Counted from the first letter of the stretch, positions 8,254 to 17,863 are shown. The stretch is 64,000 bases of DNA from Cytobacillus suaedae (GCA_014960805.1 CP063163.1:1381584-1445583), one strand, 5' to 3'. Made by a program: numbers and translations. Notes: generated by a model from the letters alone, not told the origin.

Positions 8254-8305
8254 GGGGCCTGACCCCCGCTGCGTTAACGCGTTAACGCGCCGGGGGTCAG
8301 GCCCC
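8254..8305. repeat. Palindromic repeat copy 6
   Basis: Full copy with centre GCGTTAACGCGTTAACGC between convergent genes. Its right arm contains the last codons and the TGA stop of the minus-strand MFS gene (8297-8299). Confidence 0.95.
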
Positions 8306-9472
8306 TTCTGTCACAATTTCCTTATCATGCACTCTCAATATGCAGGTTAAAGCAAGAACTAGACTTCCAGATGCAACCCAAAACAAGATTCCGAAGCCAA
8401 AGAAATCAATGAAAAGACCTAAGGTAGGTGGAGAGATGATGGCCGCTAAGGATGAAACTAAATAATATAGTCCAGTTCGCGTTCCGTAACTAGTTGTGCT
8501 CCCGGTAGAGACGATAAAAGGATACGCATTGATATTTACGCATGCCCAGAACAATCCCCCAAAGAAAAGGACAATTCTCAGATAGATCAACGACTCAATC
8601 CAACTTAATAACAAAAATGAAAAAATTAATCCAATAACTCCAACTACAATGACTTTTTTCTTACCAAACTTTGCTCCAAGTAATCCACTAGGTATCGCTG
8701 AAATTACAAAGCTTAAGGAGAAAAAGGTCAGTGAAAAAGCGGAAGCACTTTTGCTCAAACCCAGTTCGTTTACACCATACAGGGTAAATAAAGCTTCCAT
8801 GCCTTGAATGGAGATAAACCAAAAAAAGATAGCTGCTAGTAAATATAAGGTAGGTGGATTTAATTCATCTTTATATTGAATCTTCGGTACAAGTGTTTCT
8901 GTATATGTAATCGAATCCTGGTTTTCTTTTATATTCGTAAAAACTACCCATAGGACGAGTAATAATATGGCAGAGACAGCTAAAAAAGGGAGATACGCCT
9001 TGATACTAAACAGATAGGAACCAACGCTAAAAGCAAGAATTGCTCCACAGCCTCCCATGAAGTTAATAATACCGTTCGCTTTTGTGCGGTTCACTTCAGG
9101 TGTGATATCAGGCATTAGAGCAATCGTTGGAGATCTGAATATGGCCATAGAAAGATTCATACAAATCATGAAGAAGATTAACATAACTAAACTAGTATGA
9201 AAGGGAAGTAGAGCATAAAATAAAGCAGCAAGAGGTATGCCAACTAGTAAATAAGGCATGCGACGGCCAAATTTTGTTTGAGTCCGGTCACTATGCTGTC
9301 CGATATAAGGCTGTAAGAAGAGGGCAACATAGTTATCAATTGTCATCAAAAAGCCAATCAGTGCTGTACTTGTAATGAAGTTATCAAGAAAAAAAGGAAC
9401 AAACCCATTATATAAGGACCATCCAATACTAATCCCAAAGAAACCAAATCCCAACAGCCACGTTTTTCTCAT
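8297..9472 (-). CDS. MFS transporter (GPH/maltose-permease-like)
   Basis: This 391-residue protein has about twelve membrane spans and the MFS loop signature QHSDRTQTKFGRRMPYLLVG between helices 2 and 3, as in the glycoside-pentoside-hexuronide and SLC45-like sugar transporters. ATG at 9472 follows AAGGAGAGG; an upstream GTG/ATG frame start at 9511 has no such site. The last residues, TEGA and the stop, are read from repeat copy 6 (GGGGCCTGA on the minus strand), so the C-terminus was set by the repeat. The substrate is unknown. Confidence 0.85.
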   Translation of the reverse strand: MRKTWLLGFGFFGISIGWSLYNGFVPFFLDNFITSTALIGFLMTIDNYVALFLQPYIGQHSDRTQTKFGRRMPYLLVGIPLAALFYALLPFHTSLVMLIFFMICMNLSMAIFRSPTIALMPDITPEVNRTKANGIINFMGGCGAILAFSVGSYLFSIKAYLPFLAVSAILLLVLWVVFTNIKENQDSITYTETLVPKIQYKDELNPPTLYLLAAIFFWFISIQGMEALFTLYGVNELGLSKSASAFSLTFFSLSFVISAIPSGLLGAKFGKKKVIVVGVIGLIFSFLLLSWIESLIYLRIVLFFGGLFWACVNINAYPFIVSTGSTTSYGTRTGLYYLVSSLAAIISPPTLGLFIDFFGFGILFWVASGSLVLALTCILRVHDKEIVTEGA

Positions 9473-9572
9473 GGCACCTCTCCTTGACCTCAATCTCACA
9501 CAAAAAATCACGCTACTAATTGTATGCAGCCTAAAGCACTATTTTGCTTGTTCCAATTAAATTATGTCTTGT

Positions 9573-9624
9573 GGGGCCTGACCTCCAGTGCGTTAACGCT
9601 TTAACGCGCCGGGGGTCAGGCCCC
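9573..9624. repeat. Palindromic repeat copy 7
   Basis: Copy with CTGACCTCC in the left arm. It is unusual in lying between divergent genes (the MFS transporter and asnB), away from any stop codon. The left flank ATTATGTCTTG matches that of copies 13 and 18. Confidence 0.95.
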
Positions 9625-9754
9625 ACTTTTTAAAAAATTTTACCATTTTATCTGTAAAAATTGTATTTTGGTGGAAACTATTTCTTGAGACAGAACGGCA
9701 CATATCGCAAAAAGATAACTTTTTAAACAACCAATGCTGGAGGGATATAGAGTT

Positions 9755-11680
9755 ATGTGTGGTTTTATTGGTATTTTAAGAAATGATAATGTCCAAGCTG
9801 TTGATTTAAATCAGTGGAATGAGGCATTGCAATCTATCCATCACAGAGGACCAGACCATACTGGGAATTACCGTGACGAGCGGGTGGAGTTTGGTTTTAA
9901 ACGGTTAAGCATTATCGATTTAGAACATGGTGAACAGCCACTAAGCTATCAAGAGAGGTATCAGATTATATTCAATGGAGAGATTTATAACTATGTTGAA
10001 CTCAGGGAGCAATTAATTGAGCAAGGTGTTAGCTTCCAAACAATGTCTGATACTGAAGTGATTGTTGCGTTGTTTGCTCATAAAGGGAAGGATTGTGTAA
10101 AAGATCTTCGTGGGATGTTTGCTTTTGCAATCTGGGATACCGTGGAAGAAACGTTATTCGCTGCCCGTGATACTTTTGGAATTAAGCCTTTCTATTACTA
10201 TGAAACGATGGATAAGCTGATTTTTTCATCTGAACAAAAAAGTATTAAACTTTTAACGGATCAGCATGAGTTACACCAAGAGAATATCCAACACTATTTA
10301 ACGTATCAATATGTCCCGGAGCCTCGTTGCTTGTCAAATGATATTTTTAAATTGCTTCCAGGGCATTACCTAGAAAAAAAGCCGAACCAAAAAGCAATCA
10401 TTACGCGTTATGATAAAAAGAGCTTTTCACCAGAGGAAAGAAGTTTCTCTGAGTTTACAAAAGAAACAAGACAGGTATTAGAAGATTCGGTAGCGAAACA
10501 TATGCGCAGTGATGTCCCAGTTGGAGCATTTTTATCTAGCGGTATTGATTCTACAACCATTGTAGCCTTAGCAAAACAACATAATCCAGCTTTAAAAACG
10601 TTTACTGTAGGATTTGAAACACAAGGTTACAGTGAAATCGATATAGCGAAAGATACAGCTGAAAAATTAGGAGTCGAAAATATTCATAAAGTCATTACAC
10701 CAGAAGAGTTTGTTAATGAGTTGGAAAAAATCATTTGGCATATGGATGACCCTGTCGCAGATCCTGCCGCGGTACCCCTATACTTTGTTGCAAAAGAAGC
10801 AAGTAAGCATGTAAAAGTCGTATTGTCAGGTGAAGGTGCAGATGAACTATTCGGTGGTTATACGATTTACCGTGAACCTCTATCGTTAAAATGGATCAAT
10901 CGACTCCCTAAGTCCATACAGGTTCTAATGAATAAGTCAGCAAAATTATTACCGCAGGGAGTAAAAGGGAAAAGCTATCTATTAAGAGGAACTACCCCGA
11001 TGGAAGACAGATATATAGGAAATGCCTTTATTTTTTCAGAAGAAGAAAAGAAAATATTACTTAAAAACTATCGAATGAATCAACCATTTACTGAAATTAC
11101 GAAAGCAATGTATGAGGATGCGAAGCTTTATACTGATTCAAGCAAGATGCAATACATTGACATGAATACATGGCTTCCTGGAGATATTCTCGTAAAAGCA
11201 GACCGAATGACAATGGCTCATTCGCTTGAACTCCGTGTGCCTTTTTTAGATAAGGAAGTATTCCATTTGGCAAAACAAATTCCCGATCATATGAAAATAG
11301 CCAATGGTACAACGAAATATGTGTTACGAGAAGCAGTTAAAGGTCTTGTTCCAGATTCTGTTTTATATCGTAGAAAACTGGGATTCCCAGTACCTATCCG
11401 TCATTGGTTACGAAATGAACTATATGACTGGGCAAGAGACTTGATAAAATATAGTCCAGCAGCTGATCAAATTTTTAATCGCGAGGAATTACTGCTATTA
11501 CTAGAAGATCATGCAATTGAAAAAGTGGACAATAGCCGAAAACTCTGGACGATCCTGTCATTCATGATTTGGCACTCCCTTTATGAACAAGCGGATACAA
11601 CCCAATCTCTTAAATTGGTTCAACAAAAGGCGACCGCTTTCAAACCTGTTTATACAAACACACCAGTCTACTCAGAATAA
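9755..11680 (+). CDS. asnB: Asparagine synthetase (glutamine-hydrolysing)
   Basis: The 641-residue enzyme makes asparagine from aspartate, ATP and glutamine. The N-terminal glutaminase begins MCGFIGI with the nucleophile Cys2, and has HHRGPDHTG and FNGEIYNY motifs; the synthetase half has the PP-loop SSGIDSTTI and the LSGEGADELFGGY signature. ATG at 9755 is fixed by the Cys2 requirement and by GGAGGGA at 9739-9745. The length and domain order match the AsnB/AsnO type of bacilli. No T-box leader is seen upstream, so its regulation is not visible. Repeat copy 8 starts 6 bp after the stop. Confidence 0.95.
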   Translation: MCGFIGILRNDNVQAVDLNQWNEALQSIHHRGPDHTGNYRDERVEFGFKRLSIIDLEHGEQPLSYQERYQIIFNGEIYNYVELREQLIEQGVSFQTMSDTEVIVALFAHKGKDCVKDLRGMFAFAIWDTVEETLFAARDTFGIKPFYYYETMDKLIFSSEQKSIKLLTDQHELHQENIQHYLTYQYVPEPRCLSNDIFKLLPGHYLEKKPNQKAIITRYDKKSFSPEERSFSEFTKETRQVLEDSVAKHMRSDVPVGAFLSSGIDSTTIVALAKQHNPALKTFTVGFETQGYSEIDIAKDTAEKLGVENIHKVITPEEFVNELEKIIWHMDDPVADPAAVPLYFVAKEASKHVKVVLSGEGADELFGGYTIYREPLSLKWINRLPKSIQVLMNKSAKLLPQGVKGKSYLLRGTTPMEDRYIGNAFIFSEEEKKILLKNYRMNQPFTEITKAMYEDAKLYTDSSKMQYIDMNTWLPGDILVKADRMTMAHSLELRVPFLDKEVFHLAKQIPDHMKIANGTTKYVLREAVKGLVPDSVLYRRKLGFPVPIRHWLRNELYDWARDLIKYSPAADQIFNREELLLLLEDHAIEKVDNSRKLWTILSFMIWHSLYEQADTTQSLKLVQQKATAFKPVYTNTPVYSE

Positions 11681-11686
11681 TATTTT

Positions 11687-11738
11687 GGGGCCTGACCCCC
11701 AGTGCGTTAAAGCTTTAACGCGCCGGGGGTCAGGCCCC
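11687..11738. repeat. Palindromic repeat copy 8
   Basis: Full copy. A short extra piece (ATTAGGCCCCACATT) follows directly, as if the terminal arm had been partly duplicated. Confidence 0.95.
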
Positions 11739-11831
11739 ACATTAGGCCCCACATTTAAGAATAAAGTTTAAGTGTAAAAGGAAAGTACTGTAACCATACT
11801 AAATATAATCCTAATTTTAGTAGGTGATTTA

Positions 11832-12344
11832 ATGCATCCCGGGATATTTTTTGGACTTACGTTCTTTATGGGGGTCTTTATGTTTGCAGGTATTGCTGCG
11901 CACATGTTTATCCTGTATACGATTGGCTTAACAGGAGTGGCATTTTTTATATTCCTAACGGGGATTACCATTCCAAGAAAACCAGCATGGATAAAAAACT
12001 CGTTGAATACAAATAAAAACATACCAACTTATCTGTTAAGTGGGGTTGTCACCATAATAGGTATCATTATGCTATATAACTCAAGTAATTACTGGAGAGA
12101 CATTCCATACTATAGGAACCAAGACTATGAAAAAATAAGTGGGATTCCTTCATCGATAGAAGAAGAGTACACTTCTACCAAGAGCGGTGTTACTACTTTG
12201 TATGCTGTAATGGATGGAAAAGAGTTTGAACTATTCGTGGTTCCTAAAGACCATACAGATGATCCAGAACAACTAAAGGATAAACACTTTACCTTTTATT
12301 ATCTCCCTCATTCAGAATGGGTGATTGATTATTTTGTATATTAA
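11832..12344 (+). CDS. Membrane protein of unknown function
   Basis: A 170-residue protein with two adjoining N-terminal spans (FFGLTFFMGVFMFAGIAA; LYTIGLTGVAFFIFLTGI), a third span near residues 68-83 and a soluble C-terminal domain with alternating strands (TSTKSGVTTLYAVMDGKEFELFVV). The tail resembles small beta-sandwich domains that follow membrane anchors, but no family is recognised. TAGGTGA lies before the ATG. It is flanked by repeat copies 8 and 9 and is probably monocistronic. Confidence 0.65.
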   Translation: MHPGIFFGLTFFMGVFMFAGIAAHMFILYTIGLTGVAFFIFLTGITIPRKPAWIKNSLNTNKNIPTYLLSGVVTIIGIIMLYNSSNYWRDIPYYRNQDYEKISGIPSSIEEEYTSTKSGVTTLYAVMDGKEFELFVVPKDHTDDPEQLKDKHFTFYYLPHSEWVIDYFVY

Positions 12345-12348
12345 AATT

Positions 12349-12400
12349 GGGGCCTGACCCCCGATGCGTTAAAGCTTTAACGCGCCGGGGGTCAGGCCCC
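12349..12400. repeat. Palindromic repeat copy 9
   Basis: Full copy starting 4 bp after the stop of the preceding membrane protein; the right flank is TTTTGACATATTT. Confidence 0.95.
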
Positions 12401-12520
12401 TTTTGACATATTTAGTTAAGTGTTGAAGTAATAATACTTATCGCTTACGATTATAGTTAAATAAAGTACTAGTTAAGAAGTGTTGAACGGATGAAATGTT
12501 GAGGAAGAGGGATGATTTTT

Positions 12521-14884
12521 TTGAAAGAGGAGTTAGTTTATCAGACTGATGAATGGTATCGGTCGGCTGAAGAAAGGGCAGCTTCTTATTTTACTGTGCT
12601 TTTTGAGCAGCTGAAGGATAAGACCTATGTCCCTATCCTAACGAAAGACATACAGACATGGAAGCAGAGCCATATTCATCATTGGTCCTTATTTTCCTTA
12701 TTCTCTCGTAAGAATAGAGAACCAAGTACAAAGGAGTATCACGCCTATATTCAATATCTCAATTATACTGGTAAACTAGAAGATTATTTGAATCGGAGCA
12801 TTTCATATCTTTATATGAGGGACTTAGGCAAAGCGCTAGATTCGGTAGAAACACAAACTAAGATTCAACAAGTAGTTGGCAACCTTAAGAATTCTCTTCT
12901 TGATTCAACACCTTCTGGTTCAGGAGATTCGTTTAACTTAGCGGGTGTGTATAGATGGGCCCAGAAAGAGGGGATTGAATCTACCTTTATCTGGATGATT
13001 ACAAAACTAAGAAATGTAGCTTCGAATATTCCAGAGGGAATGGAGGCAGAGCATGCCCAACGAAAATTAATAAAAATTATTGCGGGTGTACTTATGCAGG
13101 AAATCGAAGAGATGGGAGATAATGTCCCTCCTGAAGAACGGAAGCATAGACTAGAAAAAGCAATTAGGCTCGGCTATTCTTACGGCCTTACATATCCCTT
13201 CATTGATGATCTCCTCGATGCTAACATTCTATCTCCAAAGGAGACTATGCAATACACGGAATTAATTCGAACTACGCTTACAACTGGTTACGTTCCAGAA
13301 CTACGATACTGGTCTGGAAGCAATAAAGATCTTATTTATTATATTCATAGCGAGTTACGAGAAGCATTTCAGTATATAAAATCAAATCAGCGGCCTGAGA
13401 CTGAAAAAATATTTCTTGAACAAGCCTATGTTTTTTTCCAATCACAAGAAGTAGATCGTGAAAAAAGTCTATCCAATGGAACTTATACAAATGAAGAGCT
13501 TTATATACCGGTTATTTTAAAATCATCTTCATCACGGTTGATTGTTAGAACAGTGATCACTGCTTCTGAAGATGAGGATATTGATAACCGAACCTTTTAT
13601 TATGGAATTTACAATCAGCTCGCAGATGATTTTGCTGATATGTTTGATGATATGAAGGACGGTTCGGTTACACCTTATACATATTATTTAAAATATCATG
13701 AGCAACGAAAAGATCTCATCAATCCTTTTGAATTGTACTGGACGGTCATTTCGAACCTCATTCATAACGTGTATCAATCAGATCCAAATACACGTGAGGT
13801 TATATTAGATCGTGCGATCAATGGTCTTAAAAGATTTAAAAAAAGAGCGGGAACGCTTGTCTACAATGAGGTTATGGAGATTTTTTCATCAGGTAATCCT
13901 TCATTTAATCGTTTACTTCAAACGATGGTAAAAAAAGCAGCTGATGTTGATTTCTTTGATAAATTGCTCCGTGATCGAATCATTGCCATTTTAAAAAAGG
14001 ACAAGAAAGAGCGTGAGGCATTCGGAGATAAGGTTGAAAAAATTAGAAAGCAAATCAATGATATGTTGCCAATTGATACTAGTAGTCAAGACGATCCAGT
14101 TACTGAGGCAGCGAACTATAGTTTAAAGGGAGATGGGAAGCGGTTAAGGCCTATTATTACTTGGGTTATGGGAGTGGAGGGATATGGTTTGGCCCAAACT
14201 TCCATCGTGCCGATTCTGAAATCATTGGAATATATGCATACCGCATCTCTCATTTTTGATGACTTACCCTCTCAGGATAATGCAAAAATGCGTAGAGGCC
14301 GTCCTACTCTTCATCAGGTGAAAGACGTTGCGGTGGCAGAACTAACAGGGTTATTTTTAACTCAAAAGGCCATTGAAGAACAAACAATGCTTGATCATTT
14401 TGATGCGAAAACAGTGGTCCAATTGATCCAATATACAACTAGAATTACCGGAGAAATGTGTAAGGGCCAGGTGATGGACTTAGAGGGAAAAGGCAAACGC
14501 TTATCACTTGAACAATTAGAAGCGATATCACTGTATAAAACCGGAATTGCATTCGAAGCTTCCCTTATTATGCCAGCTATTCTTGGTAAAGCGACTGAAC
14601 AGGAACTAAATACATTAAAAGAATTTGCCCGCCATGCGGGAATCGCGTTTCAAATAAAAGATGACTTACTTGATGCAGAAGGGGACGTAAAGTTACTAGG
14701 TAAATCTCCCGGAAAAGACATTGAGAATAACAATTCTACATTTGTAACAATTCTAGGCATAGAAGATGCACGAAAAGAGCTGTGGGAACACTATTGTCTT
14801 GCAATGGAGGCACTGGAAAAAGTACCACGTAATACTACCTTCTTAAAGCATTTAGTGAATTATATCGTGAACCGGGATCACTAA
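12521..14884 (+). CDS. Polyprenyl synthetase with long N-terminal extension
   Basis: The last ~290 of 787 residues are a complete trans-prenyltransferase: GDGKRLRP binds the allylic diphosphate, DDLPSQDN is the first Asp-rich motif, GQVMDLEGKG follows, and FQIKDDLLDAEGD is the second. The residue five places before the first motif is Ala rather than the Tyr typical of bacterial farnesyl synthases (HTASLIFDD), which favours a C20 or longer product. The first ~490 residues are mostly helical and not recognised. TTG at 12521 is nine bases after AGAGGG; ATG 12512 is too close to that site. No other terpene gene is nearby. Confidence 0.8.
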   Translation: MKEELVYQTDEWYRSAEERAASYFTVLFEQLKDKTYVPILTKDIQTWKQSHIHHWSLFSLFSRKNREPSTKEYHAYIQYLNYTGKLEDYLNRSISYLYMRDLGKALDSVETQTKIQQVVGNLKNSLLDSTPSGSGDSFNLAGVYRWAQKEGIESTFIWMITKLRNVASNIPEGMEAEHAQRKLIKIIAGVLMQEIEEMGDNVPPEERKHRLEKAIRLGYSYGLTYPFIDDLLDANILSPKETMQYTELIRTTLTTGYVPELRYWSGSNKDLIYYIHSELREAFQYIKSNQRPETEKIFLEQAYVFFQSQEVDREKSLSNGTYTNEELYIPVILKSSSSRLIVRTVITASEDEDIDNRTFYYGIYNQLADDFADMFDDMKDGSVTPYTYYLKYHEQRKDLINPFELYWTVISNLIHNVYQSDPNTREVILDRAINGLKRFKKRAGTLVYNEVMEIFSSGNPSFNRLLQTMVKKAADVDFFDKLLRDRIIAILKKDKKEREAFGDKVEKIRKQINDMLPIDTSSQDDPVTEAANYSLKGDGKRLRPIITWVMGVEGYGLAQTSIVPILKSLEYMHTASLIFDDLPSQDNAKMRRGRPTLHQVKDVAVAELTGLFLTQKAIEEQTMLDHFDAKTVVQLIQYTTRITGEMCKGQVMDLEGKGKRLSLEQLEAISLYKTGIAFEASLIMPAILGKATEQELNTLKEFARHAGIAFQIKDDLLDAEGDVKLLGKSPGKDIENNNSTFVTILGIEDARKELWEHYCLAMEALEKVPRNTTFLKHLVNYIVNRDH

Positions 14885-14889
14885 AATTT

Positions 14890-14941
14890 GGGGCCTGACC
14901 CCCAGTGCGTTAAAGCTTTAACGCGCCGGGGGTCAGGCACC
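14890..14941. repeat. Palindromic repeat copy 10
   Basis: Copy 5 bp after the prenyl synthetase stop; the right arm ends GGCACC instead of GGCCCC, so the last pairs are mismatched. Confidence 0.93.
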
Positions 14942-15010
14942 AGTTTTGGCAATTGTAAAATAGTAAAAGTTGGACATACTAAATGCAGTATCTTTTTGAG
15001 GGGTGTAGAA

Positions 15011-15304
15011 ATGGACATTGATTTCAACGCAATTACGGATAATATGCCTAACTTCGAAAACCATGATGATGCAAAAGCCTGGTTTGAGGAATATTTCGAA
15101 GACAAGTTTGTCTTTAAAAACCAAGATGAACTAAATGGAAAGACAGTCTATTATTACCATATCGTTAAAAATCCAGATGCATATTCACAATATATGGTGT
15201 CATTAACAAGTGAAGTGAAGCCTCATATAACTGATTTCAATACAGTTAAAAGTTACTCTACTGTTGAAATTAGTGAGGATGGAGAAGTTAGTTTTACACA
15301 GTAA
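15011..15304 (+). CDS. Small acidic hypothetical protein, 97 residues
   Basis: The protein begins MDIDFNAITDNMPNFENHDD, is rich in Asp and Glu, and has the alternating strand pattern KTVYYYHIVKNPDAYSQYMV. No family is recognised. The ATG at 15011 follows TTGAGGGGTGT. A longer frame reaching back into repeat copy 10 is an artefact of the repeat. It ends at a terminator shared with the convergent phosphoesterase. Confidence 0.6.
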   Translation: MDIDFNAITDNMPNFENHDDAKAWFEEYFEDKFVFKNQDELNGKTVYYYHIVKNPDAYSQYMVSLTSEVKPHITDFNTVKSYSTVEISEDGEVSFTQ

Positions 15305-15340
15305 TTTTTAATCGGAGAAGTGATTCGTAATACAACGAAA

Positions 15341-15388
15341 AACAAAGAATGCGCACTACTGTCGACAGGGTGCGCATCAATTGTTTTT
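15341..15388. terminator. Two-way intrinsic terminator
   Basis: ATGCGCAC and GTGCGCAT form the inner stem around ACTGTCGACAGG, and AACAA and TTGTT extend it; T tracts occur on both strands. It separates convergent genes without using a palindromic repeat. Confidence 0.8.
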
Positions 15389-16088
15389 ATTCCACATAAT
15401 AAACCTCAGAACTACCAACCTCTAAACAATATAACCTACCACCATAAGCACAGCCGCCATCAATTCCAATGATGTTATTTTCACCAAAATAGACTTCGTC
15501 ACTTTTATGTAATCGTTTTGTGGGAGTATGTCCAAACACAACCGTCTTTTCCCCACTATAGCCCTGATGGAATTCATCGCGAATCCACACTAATGTATGA
15601 CGTTCTGTTTCCTCTAGTGCTGTCTCTGGATGAACACCTGCATGAACAAAAATATGAGTGTTTGTTTCATAGTAGTAAGGAAATGTTTTTAAAATCTCAA
15701 TATGTGATTGGATCTCTTTATTCATGTAGAGAGGGGCAGGAATTTCATCAGTTGTAAACCAATACTTCGCATCGTCCTTTTCAATTTCATATCCATAGTT
15801 TTGGAGTGTTTTAATACCGCCGTTGTAAAACCAACGCTTTAAGTTCATTGGATCACCATGAAAGGCGTCCATCATCATTTTTTCATGATTACCAATTAAG
15901 GCAATTGCACCTTCAGCCTTCAATCCTATTACCTTATCTAAAACAGCTCTGGATTGAGGGCCACGATCAACAAAGTCACCTAATAGTAAGAGTTGATCCT
16001 GTGTACTGTCATAGTTAACAAGCTCTAAAAGTCGCTCGAATTTATCTAATTCTCCATGAATATCACTAATTGCTAACATTCGTTTCAA
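15387..16088 (-). CDS. Metallophosphoesterase, PrpE/ApaH-like
   Basis: The 233-residue protein carries the full calcineurin-type metal site: ISDIHGE (DxH), LLGDFVDRGP (GDxxDRG), IGNHEKM (GNHE), HAGVHPE and a late FGHTPT. This is the bacterial Ser/Thr phosphatase or Ap4A hydrolase subgroup, which uses two metal ions. TTG at 16088 is eleven bases after AAAAGG and gives MKRMLAISDIHGE; ATG at 16079 is an alternative. The substrate could be phosphoprotein or dinucleoside polyphosphate. Confidence 0.85.
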   Translation of the reverse strand: MKRMLAISDIHGELDKFERLLELVNYDSTQDQLLLLGDFVDRGPQSRAVLDKVIGLKAEGAIALIGNHEKMMMDAFHGDPMNLKRWFYNGGIKTLQNYGYEIEKDDAKYWFTTDEIPAPLYMNKEIQSHIEILKTFPYYYETNTHIFVHAGVHPETALEETERHTLVWIRDEFHQGYSGEKTVVFGHTPTKRLHKSDEVYFGENNIIGIDGGCAYGGRLYCLEVGSSEVYYVE

Positions 16089-16300
16089 TTGTTTCACAAC
16101 CTTTTTCAACAAACTGCAGTTTTATTCTACCATATTTTACAAGGAGGAAAGAAATTTTGTTTCCTGGTCTAGTAAATACATCTACATGCAGAGATATGTT
16201 CTGATATACTTAACATTTGGAAAGAATAACTAGGGAAGACAGATGAACAGTCCCATTAGTGAGCAGTTGTCCCAAACAAGATAGTGGAGGAAAATGAAAA

Positions 16301-16792
16301 ATGACTAATAATGATATTTTAATTCGATTACGATATGCACTAGATATTAGAGACATCGACATGGTAGAAATGTTTAAACTAGGTGGAGTTGATGTAACAA
16401 AAGAAGATGTGCAAATGATGCTGAAAAAAACATATGAAGATGATGAGTATGAGGAAAATGAAGAGATTTATAAAATTAACAATAAAAAGATAGAGTCATT
16501 TTTAAATGGCTTCATTACGTTTAAAAGAGGAAAGCAGGAGCCTAAGCCTGGACAACCTACACCACCACCTCAAAGTGAACCTGTGAATAATATGCTTTTA
16601 AAGAAAGTAAAGATTGCTCTTTCGTTAACGAGTGAGGATATGATTGAAATTCTAGAGTTAGCGGGAATTTCTATTTCTAAAGGAGAACTCGGTGCATTTT
16701 TACGTAAAGTAGGACATAAAAATTACAAGACTTGCTTGGACAAATTCGCTCGTAATTTCTTGAAGGGATTGGCTATTAAGTATAGGGGTTAA
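16301..16792 (+). CDS. DUF1456 family protein, YehS-like
   Basis: This 163-residue cytosolic protein is made of two copies of the DUF1456 helical repeat. Each has the ILIRLRYALDIRDIDMVEMFKLGG type of opening (second copy from LLKKVKIALSLTSEDMIEILELAG), joined by a proline-rich linker PKPGQPTPPPQ. The family is widespread and of unknown function. GTGGAGGAAAA lies before the ATG. It stands alone. Confidence 0.85.
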   Translation: MTNNDILIRLRYALDIRDIDMVEMFKLGGVDVTKEDVQMMLKKTYEDDEYEENEEIYKINNKKIESFLNGFITFKRGKQEPKPGQPTPPPQSEPVNNMLLKKVKIALSLTSEDMIEILELAGISISKGELGAFLRKVGHKNYKTCLDKFARNFLKGLAIKYRG

Positions 16793-16882
16793 GAGAAATT
16801 CAGGAATAGTAAACCCTGTTGCCTTTTGGAAATGGTAATGGGGTTTATTTGCGTTCATGCTTACTTGTTTCGCAAAAAAAAA

Positions 16883-16934
16883 AGGGCCTGACCCCCAGCG
16901 CGTTAAAGCTTTAACGCGCCGGGGGTCAGGCCCC
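16883..16934. repeat. Palindromic repeat copy 11
   Basis: Copy with A in place of the first G, preceded by an A9 tract and followed by CCCCAAAAGACACAATT. It sits 12 bp from the end of the minus-strand cytidylyltransferase; in that direction the A tract gives a long U run, so it is a good terminator. Confidence 0.95.
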
Positions 16935-16945
16935 AAAAGACACAA

Positions 16946-17863
16946 TTACATAAAGTCAAAGAAGTACCTTATTACGTGGAAGAAGATTGGTGCTGTGTAC
17001 GTTAGGCTGTCGACTCGGCTGAGGTAGCTTTCTCCAGTAGCGCCCAGTTTTTCGTCGTCCCCAATAAGTAAATCACGTTTCAAAACAGATATGGTAAGTG
17101 CCCCGAAAAATCCTCCAAAGGCAATGAGTAGACCCGAAATAATGCCAAATGTGACATCAAATGGGGTTAGGTAAGGAAATACGAAATAGGCAACAGTTGT
17201 TGTAACAATGGTTGCACCAATAAACCCCTCCCAGGAAATATTTGCGTTTGCTGTTGGGACCACTTTTCTTTTTCCAAAATAGAGCGAGATTAAAAAGTGT
17301 ACAGCATCATTCAGCTGTGTAAGTAATACTAAGAACAAGACGAGATTCGCTCCGTATTCGGGAGATGCAAATTGAAAGTAGGCAAGATGGCTCAAACCAA
17401 ATACCATCAGCATTAATCCCCATTGAGTTGAGCTTACCGAACGTAAAAATCCAACCGTCCCTTTTTTTCCTAGGATTCGTGGTAATGGTAAAAACAAAAA
17501 TACATAAATCGGAATAAAGACAATAAACATGCCATACCACTCAATGTAAATCCAATAAAACTGAATCGGAATGGAAAGATAAGCCCACAAAAAAGCCCTA
17601 CGATCAACCTTCCTTGTTTTGAACATAGAAAAATATTCTTTTAGAGCAAAGAAGCAAAGCACCATTAGAGAAATTAGAGAAACAATTGGATTAAATAGAG
17701 TTGCAAAAACAAAGATAACAAACATACCCCACCATGTTTTTACACGTAGCGATAATGCTGAAAAATCTTTAGTAGGCTGGCTCTTTTTTACAATACTAAA
17801 TAATATACTAATTACTAGTAAACTAAGAAAAATCACTACCTGTGTCCAAAGTGTACTATTCAT
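16946..17863 (-). CDS. Phosphatidate cytidylyltransferase-like membrane protein
   Basis: The 305-residue protein has about eight membrane spans and ends with a CdsA-type signature, IGDDEKLGATGESYLSRVDS followed by TYTAP, where the SRVDSL core matches the conserved S-x-x-R-x-D of CDP-diglyceride synthases. Such enzymes make CDP-diacylglycerol from phosphatidate and CTP. It is unlike the main CdsA in length and gene context (no uppS or dxr nearby), so it may be a paralogue. GGTGAGAGG precedes the ATG. Confidence 0.75.
   Translation of the reverse strand: MNSTLWTQVVIFLSLLVISILFSIVKKSQPTKDFSALSLRVKTWWGMFVIFVFATLFNPIVSLISLMVLCFFALKEYFSMFKTRKVDRRAFLWAYLSIPIQFYWIYIEWYGMFIVFIPIYVFLFLPLPRILGKKGTVGFLRSVSSTQWGLMLMVFGLSHLAYFQFASPEYGANLVLFLVLLTQLNDAVHFLISLYFGKRKVVPTANANISWEGFIGATIVTTTVAYFVFPYLTPFDVTFGIISGLLIAFGGFFGALTISVLKRDLLIGDDEKLGATGESYLSRVDSLTYTAPIFFHVIRYFFDFM

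Noticed and set aside
9625-9754. T-box or other amino-acid riboswitch before asnB
   Set aside because: No T-box AGGGTGGNACCGCG-type sequence or matching terminator/antiterminator pair is present in the 130 bp leader.
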